A stretch of DNA of 19,404 nt from Actinomycetes bacterium. Its GTDB lineage: Bacteria > Actinomycetota > Acidimicrobiia > Acidimicrobiales > Microtrichaceae. The notes under the pieces were generated by a model that was not told where the DNA came from, did not search any database, and saw only the letters and a program-made list of their open reading frames with translations. How positions within the stretch are numbered: the first letter of the stretch is position 1; each line of letters starts with the position of its first letter. The DNA lies in contig JAEVZA010000364.1 in assembly GCA_023392475.1 (NCBI GenBank), forward strand, positions 1 through 19,404. The letters are read 5' to 3'. Both the position numbers and the translations under genes were made by a program. Positions 1-6,349 of the stretch are shown piece by piece.

Positions 1-233
1 GGGGCGGACTCGCTGCGGACCAGGTCCGTGAGCCGCCGCGACGCGACGGTCGTGAGCCACGCCCTCGGGTCGTCCGGGACGCCGTCGCGGGGCCACTGCA
101 CCGACGCGGCGAGGAGCGCCTCCTGCACCGCGTCCTCGGCAAGGTCGAACTGGCCGGTCCGCCGGGTGAGGGCCCCGAGGACCGCCGGCGCGTGCTCGCG
201 CAGCCGGTCCTCGGGCCCACCCCGGCCGGTCAC
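1..233 (-). CDS. ECF sigma factor, ECF42-like (N-terminal part only)
   Basis: An RNA polymerase sigma factor of the extracytoplasmic-function class would direct polymerase to a small set of promoters. Only the first 77 residues lie in the window; the 3' part runs off the left edge. Visible is sigma region 2: EDRLREHAPAVLGAL, then LAEDAVQEALLAA (region 2.2) and DDPRAWLTTVASRRLTDLVR, which matches the long DUF6596-type ECF proteins. The GTG start at 233 overlaps the stop of the upstream YCII gene by four bases (GTGA), so translation is probably coupled. ECF42 sigma factors are known to be encoded beside DGPF/YCII proteins, and the partner here is one. The ECF42 assignment rests on that pairing and the promoter motif, since the C-terminal extension typical of the group is outside the window. 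Confidence 0.85.
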   Translation of the reverse strand, partial: MTGRGGPEDRLREHAPAVLGALTRRTGQFDLAEDAVQEALLAASVQWPRDGVPDDPRAWLTTVASRRLTDLVRSESA

Positions 234-592
234 CCCTGGCCGTCGCTCTCGTGCAGCAGCGGCCGGACCTCCACCTCGCCGATCCGGGCGAAGGGCACCT
301 GCGCGGCGATCTCGAGCGCGCGCTCCTCGCTGTCGACGTCGATGATGTCGAAGCTCCCGAGGTACTCCTTGGCCTCGATGTAGGGGCCGTCGGTCACGGC
401 GGGCTGGCCGGAGCGGGTCGTCACGGTCTTGGCCATGGACTGCTCGCCCACCCCGTACGCCCCGACGAACTCGCCCGAGGCCACGAGCGCGGCGTGCTGG
501 GCCTGGGTCTCGGCCTGCACCTCACGGAAGGTCTCCTCGTCGAAGGAGCTCCAGAGCTCCTCGTTGCCGTAGATCAGCAGCATGTACTTCAC
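230..592 (-). CDS. YCII/DGPF-domain protein, sigma-factor partner
   Basis: This 120-residue single-domain protein belongs to the YCII-related (DGPF) family. It opens with VKYMLLIYGNEELW and carries the family signature as VTDGPYIEAKEYLGSFDIID around residues 67-86. The namesake motif reads DGPY here instead of DGPF. The GTG start at 592 is chosen because AGGAGA lies five bases upstream and because the family begins with this strand; the open frame continues to 739 but that extension is low-complexity Arg/Ser sequence. The biochemical role of these proteins is not settled. They are repeatedly encoded with ECF42 sigma factors and are thought to be their targets or partners. Its last bases overlap the sigma gene start, so the two form one operon. 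Confidence 0.88.
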   Translation of the reverse strand: MKYMLLIYGNEELWSSFDEETFREVQAETQAQHAALVASGEFVGAYGVGEQSMAKTVTTRSGQPAVTDGPYIEAKEYLGSFDIIDVDSEERALEIAAQVPFARIGEVEVRPLLHESDGQG

Positions 593-640
593 GTCGGTCT
601 CCTGTCGTCGTCGGCGCCCCGTCGGCGCCGTCGTGAGGTG

Positions 641-667
641 GTCGGAGACGTCGTCGGATCCTCGACA
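641..667 (-). promoter_or_regulatory. candidate ECF42-type promoter of the YCII-sigma operon
   Basis: Read on the minus strand, TGTCGA (667-662) is followed after 17 bases by CGAC (644-641). From memory of the Streptomyces venezuelae work, ECF42 promoters have TGTCGA at -35 and CGA/TC at -10, so both boxes match. Transcription would begin near 634, leaving a leader of about 40 bases before the GTG at 592. I am unsure of the preferred spacer. Other CGWC words occur nearer the -35, so the -10 choice is less certain than the -35. Confidence 0.55.
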
Positions 668-697
668 TCGTCCGACGGATTCTTGTCGGGACGCGGA

Positions 698-729
698 ACG
701 GGGGCCGGCGCTGGTGCGCCGGCCCCCGT
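698..729 (-). terminator. hairpin terminator after the DUF1269 gene
   Basis: A perfect 14-bp stem (698-711 with 716-729) closes a four-base loop. It lies about 30 bases past the stop of the DUF1269 membrane protein gene. No T-run follows on the minus strand, which is common for actinobacterial hairpin terminators. It also insulates the ECF42-like promoter just downstream. Confidence 0.65.
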
Positions 730-757
730 CCTCGATCACACGGATCGGGTGCCTCGA

Positions 758-1249
758 TCAGTCGGTCGCGCCGTGCAGGTGCGCCTGGATCTCGGCCTCG
801 TCCTCCTTGGAGAGCGAGGTCTTGATGACGTTGCCACCGAACTTCGACAGGCCGTCGAGCGCCTTGTCGGTCGTCATCTGCTCCACGATCATGAACAGCG
901 CCGAGGTGCCCGGCTGCAGCTGGGCCCGCACCTGGTCCTGGAAGTCCTTGGAGATGCTGCCCTTGGCCAACTTCCCGCCGAGCGCACCGAACGCCGCGCC
1001 GGCGACCATGCCGAAGATCGGGATGAAGAACAGGATGCCGAACAGCAGGCCCCAGAACATGCCCCAGGTGGCGCCGGCGCCGACCTCGTGCTGGTTCGTG
1101 ATGGTGCGGAACTTGCCGTCCTCGCCGCGGACGATGGCGGCGGCGGCGTCGGGCTGGATGACCAGGTCCTTGGCGAGGACGCCGACCTCGTCGAGCGCCT
1201 GGAGGGCGGTGGTCGTGTCGTCGTAGCCGATGGCGATCAGGTCTGACAT
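758..1249 (-). CDS. DUF1269-family membrane protein
   Basis: This 163-residue protein matches the DUF1269 family of small bacterial membrane-associated proteins, whose function is unknown. The N-terminal part (MSDLIAIGYDDTTTALQALDEV) is a ferredoxin-like fold segment typical of the family. A Gly/Phe-rich hydrophobic stretch at about residues 58-92 contains the family's glycine-zipper-like segment (WGLLFGILFFIPIFG, then GAAFGALGGKL). The C-terminal part contains a second conserved strand (SALFMIVEQ). The ATG at 1249 is preceded by AGAGGA at a suitable distance. It appears to be a single-gene unit, with a possible -10 box upstream and a strong hairpin downstream. Such genes are often stress-linked, but nothing here shows that directly. 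Confidence 0.85.
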   Translation of the reverse strand: MSDLIAIGYDDTTTALQALDEVGVLAKDLVIQPDAAAAIVRGEDGKFRTITNQHEVGAGATWGMFWGLLFGILFFIPIFGMVAGAAFGALGGKLAKGSISKDFQDQVRAQLQPGTSALFMIVEQMTTDKALDGLSKFGGNVIKTSLSKEDEAEIQAHLHGATD

Positions 1250-1283
1250 GCGGTGTCCTCTGCTCGGTGGAAACGTCGCCGCG

Positions 1284-1289
1284 AGGCTA
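1284..1289 (-). promoter_or_regulatory. possible -10 box of the DUF1269 gene
   Basis: TAGCCT on the minus strand (within GGATAGCCT) would start transcription near 1277, giving a leader of about 28 bases that includes the AGAGGA ribosome-binding site. No clear -35 is visible. Confidence 0.3.
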
Positions 1290-1359
1290 TCCACGCCGCG
1301 CGGCCGTCCGCGCCCGGGCCCGGTGAATTCTCGGTGCGGATCGGCGCACCGGCACGCGG

Positions 1360-2220
1360 TCAGGCGGCGCAGTGCACGTGGGCCACGACCATCCGCCGGG
1401 GCCGGCCGTCGTCGGTCGAGCCGGCGTCGCCGACCTCGACCCGCACGAGCGCCCCGCGCTCGTCGACGCGCACGAGCTCCGCGGCCGTGACCACCGGTCC
1501 GACCTTCCCCTGGGTGAGGTAGTGCACGACCGCGTCCGTGGCGGCGACCGGTGCGCCGGACGTCGTACCCACCAGGGCGAGCGCCGCCTCCACCGCGATC
1601 GACGCCACGACGCCGCCGTTCACCGCCCCGAACGAGTTGCGCACGTAGCCCGACACGTCGACCTCGACGGCGCCGACCGCGGGGTCCAGCAGGCGGACGC
1701 CGATGGCGTCGCGGTAGGGCTCCCGGAGCCCCGAGTCGGCGAGCGCGAACGTCGAGCGCTCGCCGTAGCGGACGTCGATCGCCGACATGTCGAAGTTCGT
1801 GTCGCGGCGCGGCAGCCGGACGAACGTCAGCATCGCGTCGCCGAACGACCTCGCCTCGCCGTCGGTCGGGTCCGTGCGCAGCCGGCCCTCCATCACGACC
1901 GTCGTGCGGCCGTCGCGGACGACGGTCGCATCGATCACGACACGACCCTCCGCCGGCGGCTCCGCGAGGTGCAGCGACAGCTGCGCCGTGGCCATCCAGT
2001 CGGGCGCCACGACGCGCCCGACCAGGCTGCCGGCGATCACGTCGACGACGGTCATGAGCGGACCGGCCCCGAGGCGACCCGCGACGCACAGCTCCGGCAC
2101 GACCTCGAGGTGGGCACGTGAGGAGCGCTCGTCGACGGCCTCGAGGTCGAAGCGGAGGTCGCGCAGCACGTGGCGCTGCGGCGGGTAGCCCTCGGGTGGC
2201 CCGTCGTCCGCCGGGCTCAC
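1360..2220 (-). CDS. acyl-CoA thioesterase-like protein with two hotdog folds
   Basis: The 286-residue protein looks like a tandem hotdog thioesterase of the PaaI/4HBT kind, expected to hydrolyse acyl-CoA thioesters in the cytoplasm. The first hotdog spans about residues 15-140, with the hot-dog helix around LMTVVDVIAGSLVG (55-68). The second spans about 145-286, with its helix at AVNGGVVASIAVEAALALVG (199-218), where Asn201-Gly-Gly and Glu211 occupy the usual active-site region. The GTG start at 2220 overlaps the asparaginase stop by four bases (GTGA), so the two genes are probably translated in tandem. Substrate cannot be read from the sequence. The functional link with an asparaginase is not obvious and may be only co-transcription. 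Confidence 0.75.
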   Translation of the reverse strand: MSPADDGPPEGYPPQRHVLRDLRFDLEAVDERSSRAHLEVVPELCVAGRLGAGPLMTVVDVIAGSLVGRVVAPDWMATAQLSLHLAEPPAEGRVVIDATVVRDGRTTVVMEGRLRTDPTDGEARSFGDAMLTFVRLPRRDTNFDMSAIDVRYGERSTFALADSGLREPYRDAIGVRLLDPAVGAVEVDVSGYVRNSFGAVNGGVVASIAVEAALALVGTTSGAPVAATDAVVHYLTQGKVGPVVTAAELVRVDERGALVRVEVGDAGSTDDGRPRRMVVAHVHCAA

Positions 2221-3206
2221 GCGCGCACCTCCAGCGACTCGATGTACCGGCGGACCGCAGCGGGATCCGGATCGACGGCGAGGGCCACACCCAGCGCGAG
2301 CCGGGCCTTCCCCGCGCCGAGCCCCCAGGACGGGAGCACGCCGAGCGCCCGCAGCGAGGCGAAGCCGCCGTCGCCGCCGTAGACCGGCTCGACCTCGCCC
2401 TCGATGCAGCGCGTGGTGCCCACCACGGGCACGCCGGCGGCCACCGCCCGCTCGATGCCGGCCACGAGCCCGCGGTTCACGTTGCCCGCCCCGCCGCCCT
2501 GCACGACGAGTCCGCGCGCGCCGCGGTCGAGGTGCCAGTCGACCAACCCGTCGTCGACGTCCCAGTGCGAGGTGACGACGGGGACGCGACCCTCGACCGA
2601 CCCATCGGCCGGTGGGGCCGGCGGCGGCGGCGGGGAGGCGGCGAGGAAGCGCACGCCGCGCTCGGACACCTCGCCGACGGGCCCCCGGCCCGGCGACGCG
2701 AACGCCGACACCCGGGTGGCGTGCACCTTCGTGACCCAGCGCGCGTGGTGCAGCTCGCCGCCGACGCACAGGAGCGCCCCCCGACCGGCGGCGGTCGGGT
2801 CCGAGGCCACGCGCAGCGCGTCGGCCAGGTTGCGGGGACCGTCCGGCGCGTGCTCGCCGGCGTGGCGCATGGCGGACGTGAGCACGATCGCGCCGCGGTC
2901 GGCGACGTCGCGCAGCAGCAGCTCCAGCAACCACGCCGTCTCCTCGACCACGTCGGTGCCGTGCGTGACGACCACGCCCTCCGGCCCGTCGAGCAGGGCC
3001 CCGCGGGCCCTCGACGCGACCTCGGCGGCGAGCTCGGCGGTCAGGTTCCAGCTGCCGGGCACCGGCAGGTCCACGACGTCGACGGCGGCGGGGAGCGGAC
3101 CCGCGTCCTCGAGCAGCTGCGCCCCCGAGCGCGAGGCCACGACCGTCCCGTCGTCGGCCACGGTCGACGCGATCGTGCCGCCGGTCGCGATCAGCGTCAC
3201 CGCCAT
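2217..3206 (-). CDS. L-asparaginase (asparaginase/glutaminase family)
   Basis: This enzyme should hydrolyse L-asparagine to aspartate and ammonia. The 329-residue length is normal for the family. Both threonine signatures are present: ATGGTIAS at residues 7-14, with Thr11 as the expected nucleophile, and VVTHGTDVVEETAWLL at 79-94, with Thr84 and Asp85. Ser53 and Lys160 match the other conserved active-site positions. I see no signal peptide, so it is probably cytoplasmic. The ATG at 3206 has no ribosome-binding site but has TACGAT eight bases upstream, so the mRNA is probably leaderless. A Pro-rich insert (PPPPPAPPADG, about 192-202) lies between the two lobes. It is the first gene of a two-gene unit with the thioesterase. 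Confidence 0.9.
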   Translation of the reverse strand: MAVTLIATGGTIASTVADDGTVVASRSGAQLLEDAGPLPAAVDVVDLPVPGSWNLTAELAAEVASRARGALLDGPEGVVVTHGTDVVEETAWLLELLLRDVADRGAIVLTSAMRHAGEHAPDGPRNLADALRVASDPTAAGRGALLCVGGELHHARWVTKVHATRVSAFASPGRGPVGEVSERGVRFLAASPPPPPAPPADGSVEGRVPVVTSHWDVDDGLVDWHLDRGARGLVVQGGGAGNVNRGLVAGIERAVAAGVPVVGTTRCIEGEVEPVYGGDGGFASLRALGVLPSWGLGAGKARLALGVALAVDPDPAAVRRYIESLEVRA

Positions 3207-3280
3207 GGCCCCGGATCGTAGGCCCGGTAACCTCGGGACCCGTCCGGCGATCCGCCGGCGGGACCTCCAGGGGGACGGAC
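3207..3280. promoter_or_regulatory. divergent promoters of asparaginase and CMD-like gene
   Basis: On the minus strand TACGAT (3220-3215) lies eight bases before the asparaginase ATG, predicting a leaderless transcript. On the plus strand TAACCT (3228-3233) would start near 3241, about 40 bases before the CMD-like ATG. The two -10 boxes are seven bases apart, so polymerase could probably not occupy both promoters at once. Confidence 0.45.
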
Positions 3281-3760
3281 ATGGCACGCGTCGATCTGCC
3301 ACCGGGTGACGGCGACGAGCTCCTGCGGCTCTACGCCCTCAGCCCCACCATGGGGGCGGCCGCCGGCAACTTCAGCTCGGCCGTCTACACCGACACGTCG
3401 CTGCCCACCCGCGTGCGCGAGGCGGCGAGGATCCGGATCGCGGACGTGAACCGCTGCATGGTGTGCCTGGACACCCGCACGACCTCCGACCCCGACAGCC
3501 TCTCCGAGGAGGAGTACCTCGGGATGGCGGACTGGCGCTCGCTGACGACGCTGTCGCCGCGGGAGGCCATGGCCGCGGAGTTCGCGGAGCGGTTCGCGAC
3601 CGACCACCTCAACATGGACGACGACTTCTGGGAGCGGGCCCGCACGCTGTTCACGGACCAGGAGCTGTTCGAGCTCGGCGTGTGCTGCGCGAGCTGGGTC
3701 GGTCTCGGCCGGGTCACCCAGGTGTTCGACGCCGGCGTCAGCTGCCGCATCGAGTTCTGA
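3281..3760 (+). CDS. carboxymuconolactone decarboxylase (AhpD-like) domain protein
   Basis: This 159-residue all-helical protein resembles the carboxymuconolactone decarboxylase/AhpD superfamily, whose members include peroxidase-linked reductases and decarboxylases. The core signature is VREAARIRIADVNRCMVCLD (residues 45-64), with Cys59 and Cys62 forming a CxxC pair. In AhpD a histidine follows this pair; here the segment is CMVCLDTR, so that residue is missing. The C-terminal repeat (FTDQELFELGVCCASWVGLGRV, about 123-144) is typical of the family. The ATG at 3281 is preceded by AGGGGG. No partner peroxidase is adjacent, so the redox role is uncertain. Confidence 0.8.
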   Translation: MARVDLPPGDGDELLRLYALSPTMGAAAGNFSSAVYTDTSLPTRVREAARIRIADVNRCMVCLDTRTTSDPDSLSEEEYLGMADWRSLTTLSPREAMAAEFAERFATDHLNMDDDFWERARTLFTDQELFELGVCCASWVGLGRVTQVFDAGVSCRIEF

Positions 3761-3855
3761 CCGCTGCTGCCCACCGCCCCTCACCGGCGGCCCGCGTCCT
3801 GAGAGCGTGCTCCGGGCGACCTCGTCGCCGGGGTCGGGTCCGGATGCGCCGTCGG

Positions 3856-3861
3856 TACGCT
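3856..3861 (+). promoter_or_regulatory. -10 box of a leaderless promoter for the lipoprotein hydrolase
   Basis: TACGCT ends eight bases before the GTG at 3870, so transcription should begin at or next to the start codon. There is no ribosome-binding site in between, and no clear -35. Confidence 0.45.
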
Positions 3862-3869
3862 CGGAACCC

Positions 3870-5645
3870 GTGACCCGAACCCCCCTCCTGGCCGTCGTCG
3901 CCGCGTTCGTGGTCGTGGTCTCGTCGTGCTCGCAGGGCGACGGCACCACGGTCGCGCAGAAGGAATCCGCCCCCCGAGGCTCCTCGTCGCCGTCCACCAC
4001 GGTCGACGGGAGCGGCACCGCTCCGGCACCCGCCACGGAGGCGCTCGACTGGTCCCGCTGCACCGGCAAGGTCACGTCGATGGCCGGGCTGCAGTGCAGC
4101 ACGCTCCAGGTGCCGATCGATCCCGACCAGCCGAAGGCCGGCACGATCGAGCTGGCGCTGGCCCGCAAGAAGTCGACCGGCGCCGCGTCGAAGCGCATCG
4201 GGTCGCTCGTCCTGAACCCGGGCGGACCCGGGGGCTCCGGGCTCGAGTTCCTCGCGAACGCCGCGGCATCGTTCCCCGAGTCGGTCACCGACCGGTTCGA
4301 CCTCGTCTCCTTCGACCCGCGGGGCGTCGGCGAGAGCAGCCCCGTCCGCTGCCTCACCGACGAGCAGAAGGACGAGCAGCTCACCGGCGACCTCAGCCCC
4401 GACACGCCCGAGGAGAAGGCCCGCGCCGAGCGCGACCAGGAGACGCTCCGCAAGGGGTGCGAGCAGCGCAACCCGAAGCTCGTGGCGCACATGAGCACGA
4501 GCGACGTCGCGTCGGACCTGGACCGGATCCGCACCGCCCTCGGCGAGGACAAGCTGGACTACCTCGGGTTCTCCTACGGCACCTCGATCGGCGCCACGTA
4601 CGCCACGATGTTCCCCACGAAGATCCGCTCGATGGTGCTCGACGGCAGCGTCAGCCCGTCGGCGACCGCCGCCGACGAGGCGATGGTCCAGGCCACCGGC
4701 TTCGAGCGCACGCTGGCCGACTTCGTCAAGGCGTGCGACGCCTCGAGCTCCTGCGCCCTGGCACCCGACGCCGCCGGAGCGATCGACCGCACCCGGGCCT
4801 CGCTCGACCAGGACCCCGTGACGGTCGAGGACGCGTCGGGCACCCGCACGCTCGGGCCGGACCTGTTCGACTACGGCCTCGCCACGGCGCTGTACGACTC
4901 CTCGACCTGGGGCACGGTGGCTCAGGCGATCAAGGACGTGCGGAACGGCGGCGCCAAGACGATCCTCACGCTCGTCGACCGCCAGACCGGTCGCCAGACC
5001 GACGGCACCTACGACAACTCCTCCGACGCGCAGTCGATGGTCAACTGCCTCGACCAGCGCGACCGGCCGACCCAGGCCGAAGCCGACGCCGCGGAGGTGC
5101 GCATCGCGCAGGCCGCGCCGAACTTCGGTCCCCTGCTCGGCACCGGGCTCACGAGTTGCACGGACTGGCCGACCGCCGCCGAGCCGACGCCCGTCCCGAG
5201 CGCGGTGGGCGCGCCGCCCATCCTGGTCGTCGGGACGGTCGGCGACCCCGCGACGCCCTACGAGTGGGCGCAGCAGATGTCCGCCGCGCTGACCGGCAGC
5301 GTGCTGCTGACCTACGAGGGCGACGGGCACACCGCGTTCCTCCGCGGCGGCCCGTGCATCGAGGACGCCGTCGTCGACTACCTCGTCTCGCTCACCGTCC
5401 CGCAGGCCGGCACCCGCTGCCCGGCGCAGGCGTCCGAGCAGGACTTCGGCGGCATCCAGGAGACGTTCGTGAAGCAGCTCACGGACAGCGGCGTGCCGAG
5501 CGAGGTCGCCGAGTGCATCGTGAAGGGCATGGTCGCCGAGGTGGGCGAGTCGCGCTTCGACCAGCTGGTCATGGAGAGCGACCAGGAGGAGATCACCAAG
5601 CTCGCGACGGCGCAGACCCTGAAGTGCGCGACCGGTCGGAACTGA
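3870..5645 (+). CDS. secreted alpha/beta hydrolase lipoprotein, TAP-like peptidase family
   Basis: The 591-residue protein resembles tripeptidyl-aminopeptidase-type alpha/beta hydrolases (SlpD/SlpE, TAP-like C-terminal domain) that cleave peptides or esters outside the cell. A signal peptide ends in the lipobox VSSC with Cys20, followed by a Ser/Thr/Pro linker to about residue 58. The oxyanion loop is NPGGPGGSG (116-124). The nucleophile elbow is GFSYGTS, with Ser235. The other triad members are probably Asp459 (VGTVGDPATP) and His487 (GDGHTAF). The TAP-like domain ends near residue 515. About 70 further residues form a separate helical-looking tail with Cys549 and Cys586. The GTG at 3870 is chosen because it begins the signal peptide and sits eight bases after TACGCT; the frame is open back to 3807. 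Confidence 0.88.
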   Translation: MTRTPLLAVVAAFVVVVSSCSQGDGTTVAQKESAPRGSSSPSTTVDGSGTAPAPATEALDWSRCTGKVTSMAGLQCSTLQVPIDPDQPKAGTIELALARKKSTGAASKRIGSLVLNPGGPGGSGLEFLANAAASFPESVTDRFDLVSFDPRGVGESSPVRCLTDEQKDEQLTGDLSPDTPEEKARAERDQETLRKGCEQRNPKLVAHMSTSDVASDLDRIRTALGEDKLDYLGFSYGTSIGATYATMFPTKIRSMVLDGSVSPSATAADEAMVQATGFERTLADFVKACDASSSCALAPDAAGAIDRTRASLDQDPVTVEDASGTRTLGPDLFDYGLATALYDSSTWGTVAQAIKDVRNGGAKTILTLVDRQTGRQTDGTYDNSSDAQSMVNCLDQRDRPTQAEADAAEVRIAQAAPNFGPLLGTGLTSCTDWPTAAEPTPVPSAVGAPPILVVGTVGDPATPYEWAQQMSAALTGSVLLTYEGDGHTAFLRGGPCIEDAVVDYLVSLTVPQAGTRCPAQASEQDFGGIQETFVKQLTDSGVPSEVAECIVKGMVAEVGESRFDQLVMESDQEEITKLATAQTLKCATGRN

Positions 5646-5657
5646 GCCGCTCGCCCG

Positions 5658-5915
5658 TCAGGTGAGCAGGCTGGCCAGCCCCCAGCCCGCGGCGACCACC
5701 CCGACCACGATCATCGCGACCGCACGGCCGACCGGCGGACGCCCGGCCGACGCCGCGCCGTCCTTGGCGGAGGGCTGCGCCGGTCGGACGAGGGCCAGGA
5801 CGTTGCCCACGACCATCGCCGCGCCGAGCGCGAGGACGACCCACGGGAAGAAGTCCTTGCCGAGGAACAGCTGCCCGTCGTCGTCGGCGAGCAACAGCGC
5901 GATCGCGGCGCTCAC
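5658..5915 (-). CDS. small membrane protein, two transmembrane segments
   Basis: I do not recognise a family. From the GTG at 5915 the product is 85 residues. Two hydrophobic helices are visible: FFPWVVLALGAAMVVGNVLALV, then after a polar Ala/Pro/Lys loop, AVAMIVVGVVAAGWGLASLL at the C-terminus. The start is uncertain. The frame is open upstream to a TTG at 6038, but that extension is Arg/Pro-rich, and the GTG at 5915 lacks a clear ribosome-binding site. The stop lies 12 bases from the stop of the lipoprotein hydrolase, tail to tail. Likely an inner-membrane protein of unknown role. Confidence 0.5.
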   Translation of the reverse strand: MSAAIALLLADDDGQLFLGKDFFPWVVLALGAAMVVGNVLALVRPAQPSAKDGAASAGRPPVGRAVAMIVVGVVAAGWGLASLLT

Positions 5916-6024
5916 CGGTGGGAGCGGTCGGCGGCCGAGCGGCGTGCCGGGGGACGATCGGGTGCGGTCACGGATGAACCTGGTTCGGGGGACGGGTCGG
6001 TGAGGGCTCTCAGAAAATAACGGG

Positions 6025-6030
6025 ATTATG
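6025..6030 (-). promoter_or_regulatory. possible -10 box for the small membrane protein
   Basis: CATAAT on the minus strand matches TATAAT at five of six positions and lies in the AT-rich block 6011-6080. TATTTT at 6019-6014 is an alternative. No convincing -35 sits at the normal distance. A leader of about 100 bases would precede the GTG at 5915. Confidence 0.3.
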
Positions 6031-6043
6031 CGGCACAAAACTG

Positions 6044-6072
6044 TTCAAGACGGGGCCGCCTGTGCCGATACT
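6044..6072 (+). promoter_or_regulatory. possible promoter of the structured region upstream of meaA
   Basis: TTCAAG (6044-6049) and GATACT (6067-6072, four of six matches to TATAAT) are separated by 17 bases. The predicted start near 6079 coincides with the first base pairs of a hairpin series. The -35 match is weak (three of six). Confidence 0.4.
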
Positions 6073-6078
6073 AGACAT

Positions 6079-6250
6079 GTCGGTGGACATCGCCCCCGCC
6101 GACACACACAGCCGGGGCAATGGAGCGAGGGACACGCAATCTCCCTCCAAACGCATCGCCACCAGCGCTTTCCAGGTGCTGGCGCCTTGTGGCCCTCGCT
6201 CCGCCCCGCCGGCTGTGATCCCGACCGAGCCCCACGGCTCGGTCGTTCCG
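6079..6250 (+). ncRNA. candidate structured RNA (free RNA or meaA leader)
   Basis: No convincing gene covers 5916-6349. From the predicted start near 6079, consecutive hairpins can be drawn. The first is a 9-bp stem with one G-U pair (6078-6086 with 6096-6104). The second is a 111-base hairpin: 6107-6115 pairs with 6209-6217 (CACAGCCGG/CCGGCTGTG), and after a small internal loop 6122-6131 pairs with 6193-6202. Its tip holds a further five-pair stem (CCAGC/GCTGG, 6162-6166 with 6178-6182). The third is a perfect 10-bp stem with a four-base loop (6222-6231 with 6236-6245) followed by TT, which could terminate the transcript. I found no match to 6S, SRP RNA, RNase P, tmRNA or the cobalamin box. 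It could be a small RNA of about 170 bases or part of the meaA leader. Confidence 0.4.
6222..6245 (+). terminator. terminator-like hairpin
   Basis: A perfect 10-bp stem (CGACCGAGCC with GGCTCGGTCG) closes a CCAC loop and is followed by only two T residues. It lies at the end of the candidate structured RNA and about 100 bases before the meaA ATG. It would therefore act either as a terminator of a free RNA or as an attenuator in the meaA leader. Confidence 0.4.
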
Positions 6251-6336
6251 CGTCCGGGCCCGTGATCGAGCCGGGACGCCCCGGCGCCGGGCGGCGCGAC
6301 GACCGGTCCCGAAGGTGACACCGCCCCCGCGGGCGG
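6250..6336 (+). other. further hairpins directly upstream of meaA
   Basis: Three more short stems follow: GCGTCC/GGACGC (6250-6255 with 6274-6279, extendable past a mismatch), GCGCC/GGCGC (6284-6288 with 6293-6297), and CCGCCC/GGGCGG (6321-6326 with 6331-6336). The last ends 13 bases before the meaA ATG, and no ribosome-binding site is visible there. At this GC content such stems arise easily by chance. Confidence 0.3.
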
Positions 6337-6349
6337 CCGATGATGTGCC

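Noticed and set aside
251..1246. Plus-strand open frame across the YCII and DUF1269 genes
   Set aside because: It runs antisense to two recognisable families and through their terminator hairpin; the product is repetitive.
6107..6217. Miniature inverted-repeat transposable element
   Set aside because: The nine-base ends CACAGCCGG/CCGGCTGTG look like terminal inverted repeats, but I see no flanking target duplication, and the inner arms also pair, which fits an RNA hairpin better.
6079..6349. Cobalamin riboswitch upstream of the B12-dependent mutase gene
   Set aside because: The position is suggestive, but I could not find the conserved B12 box or the expected core arrangement, so I only call a candidate structured RNA.
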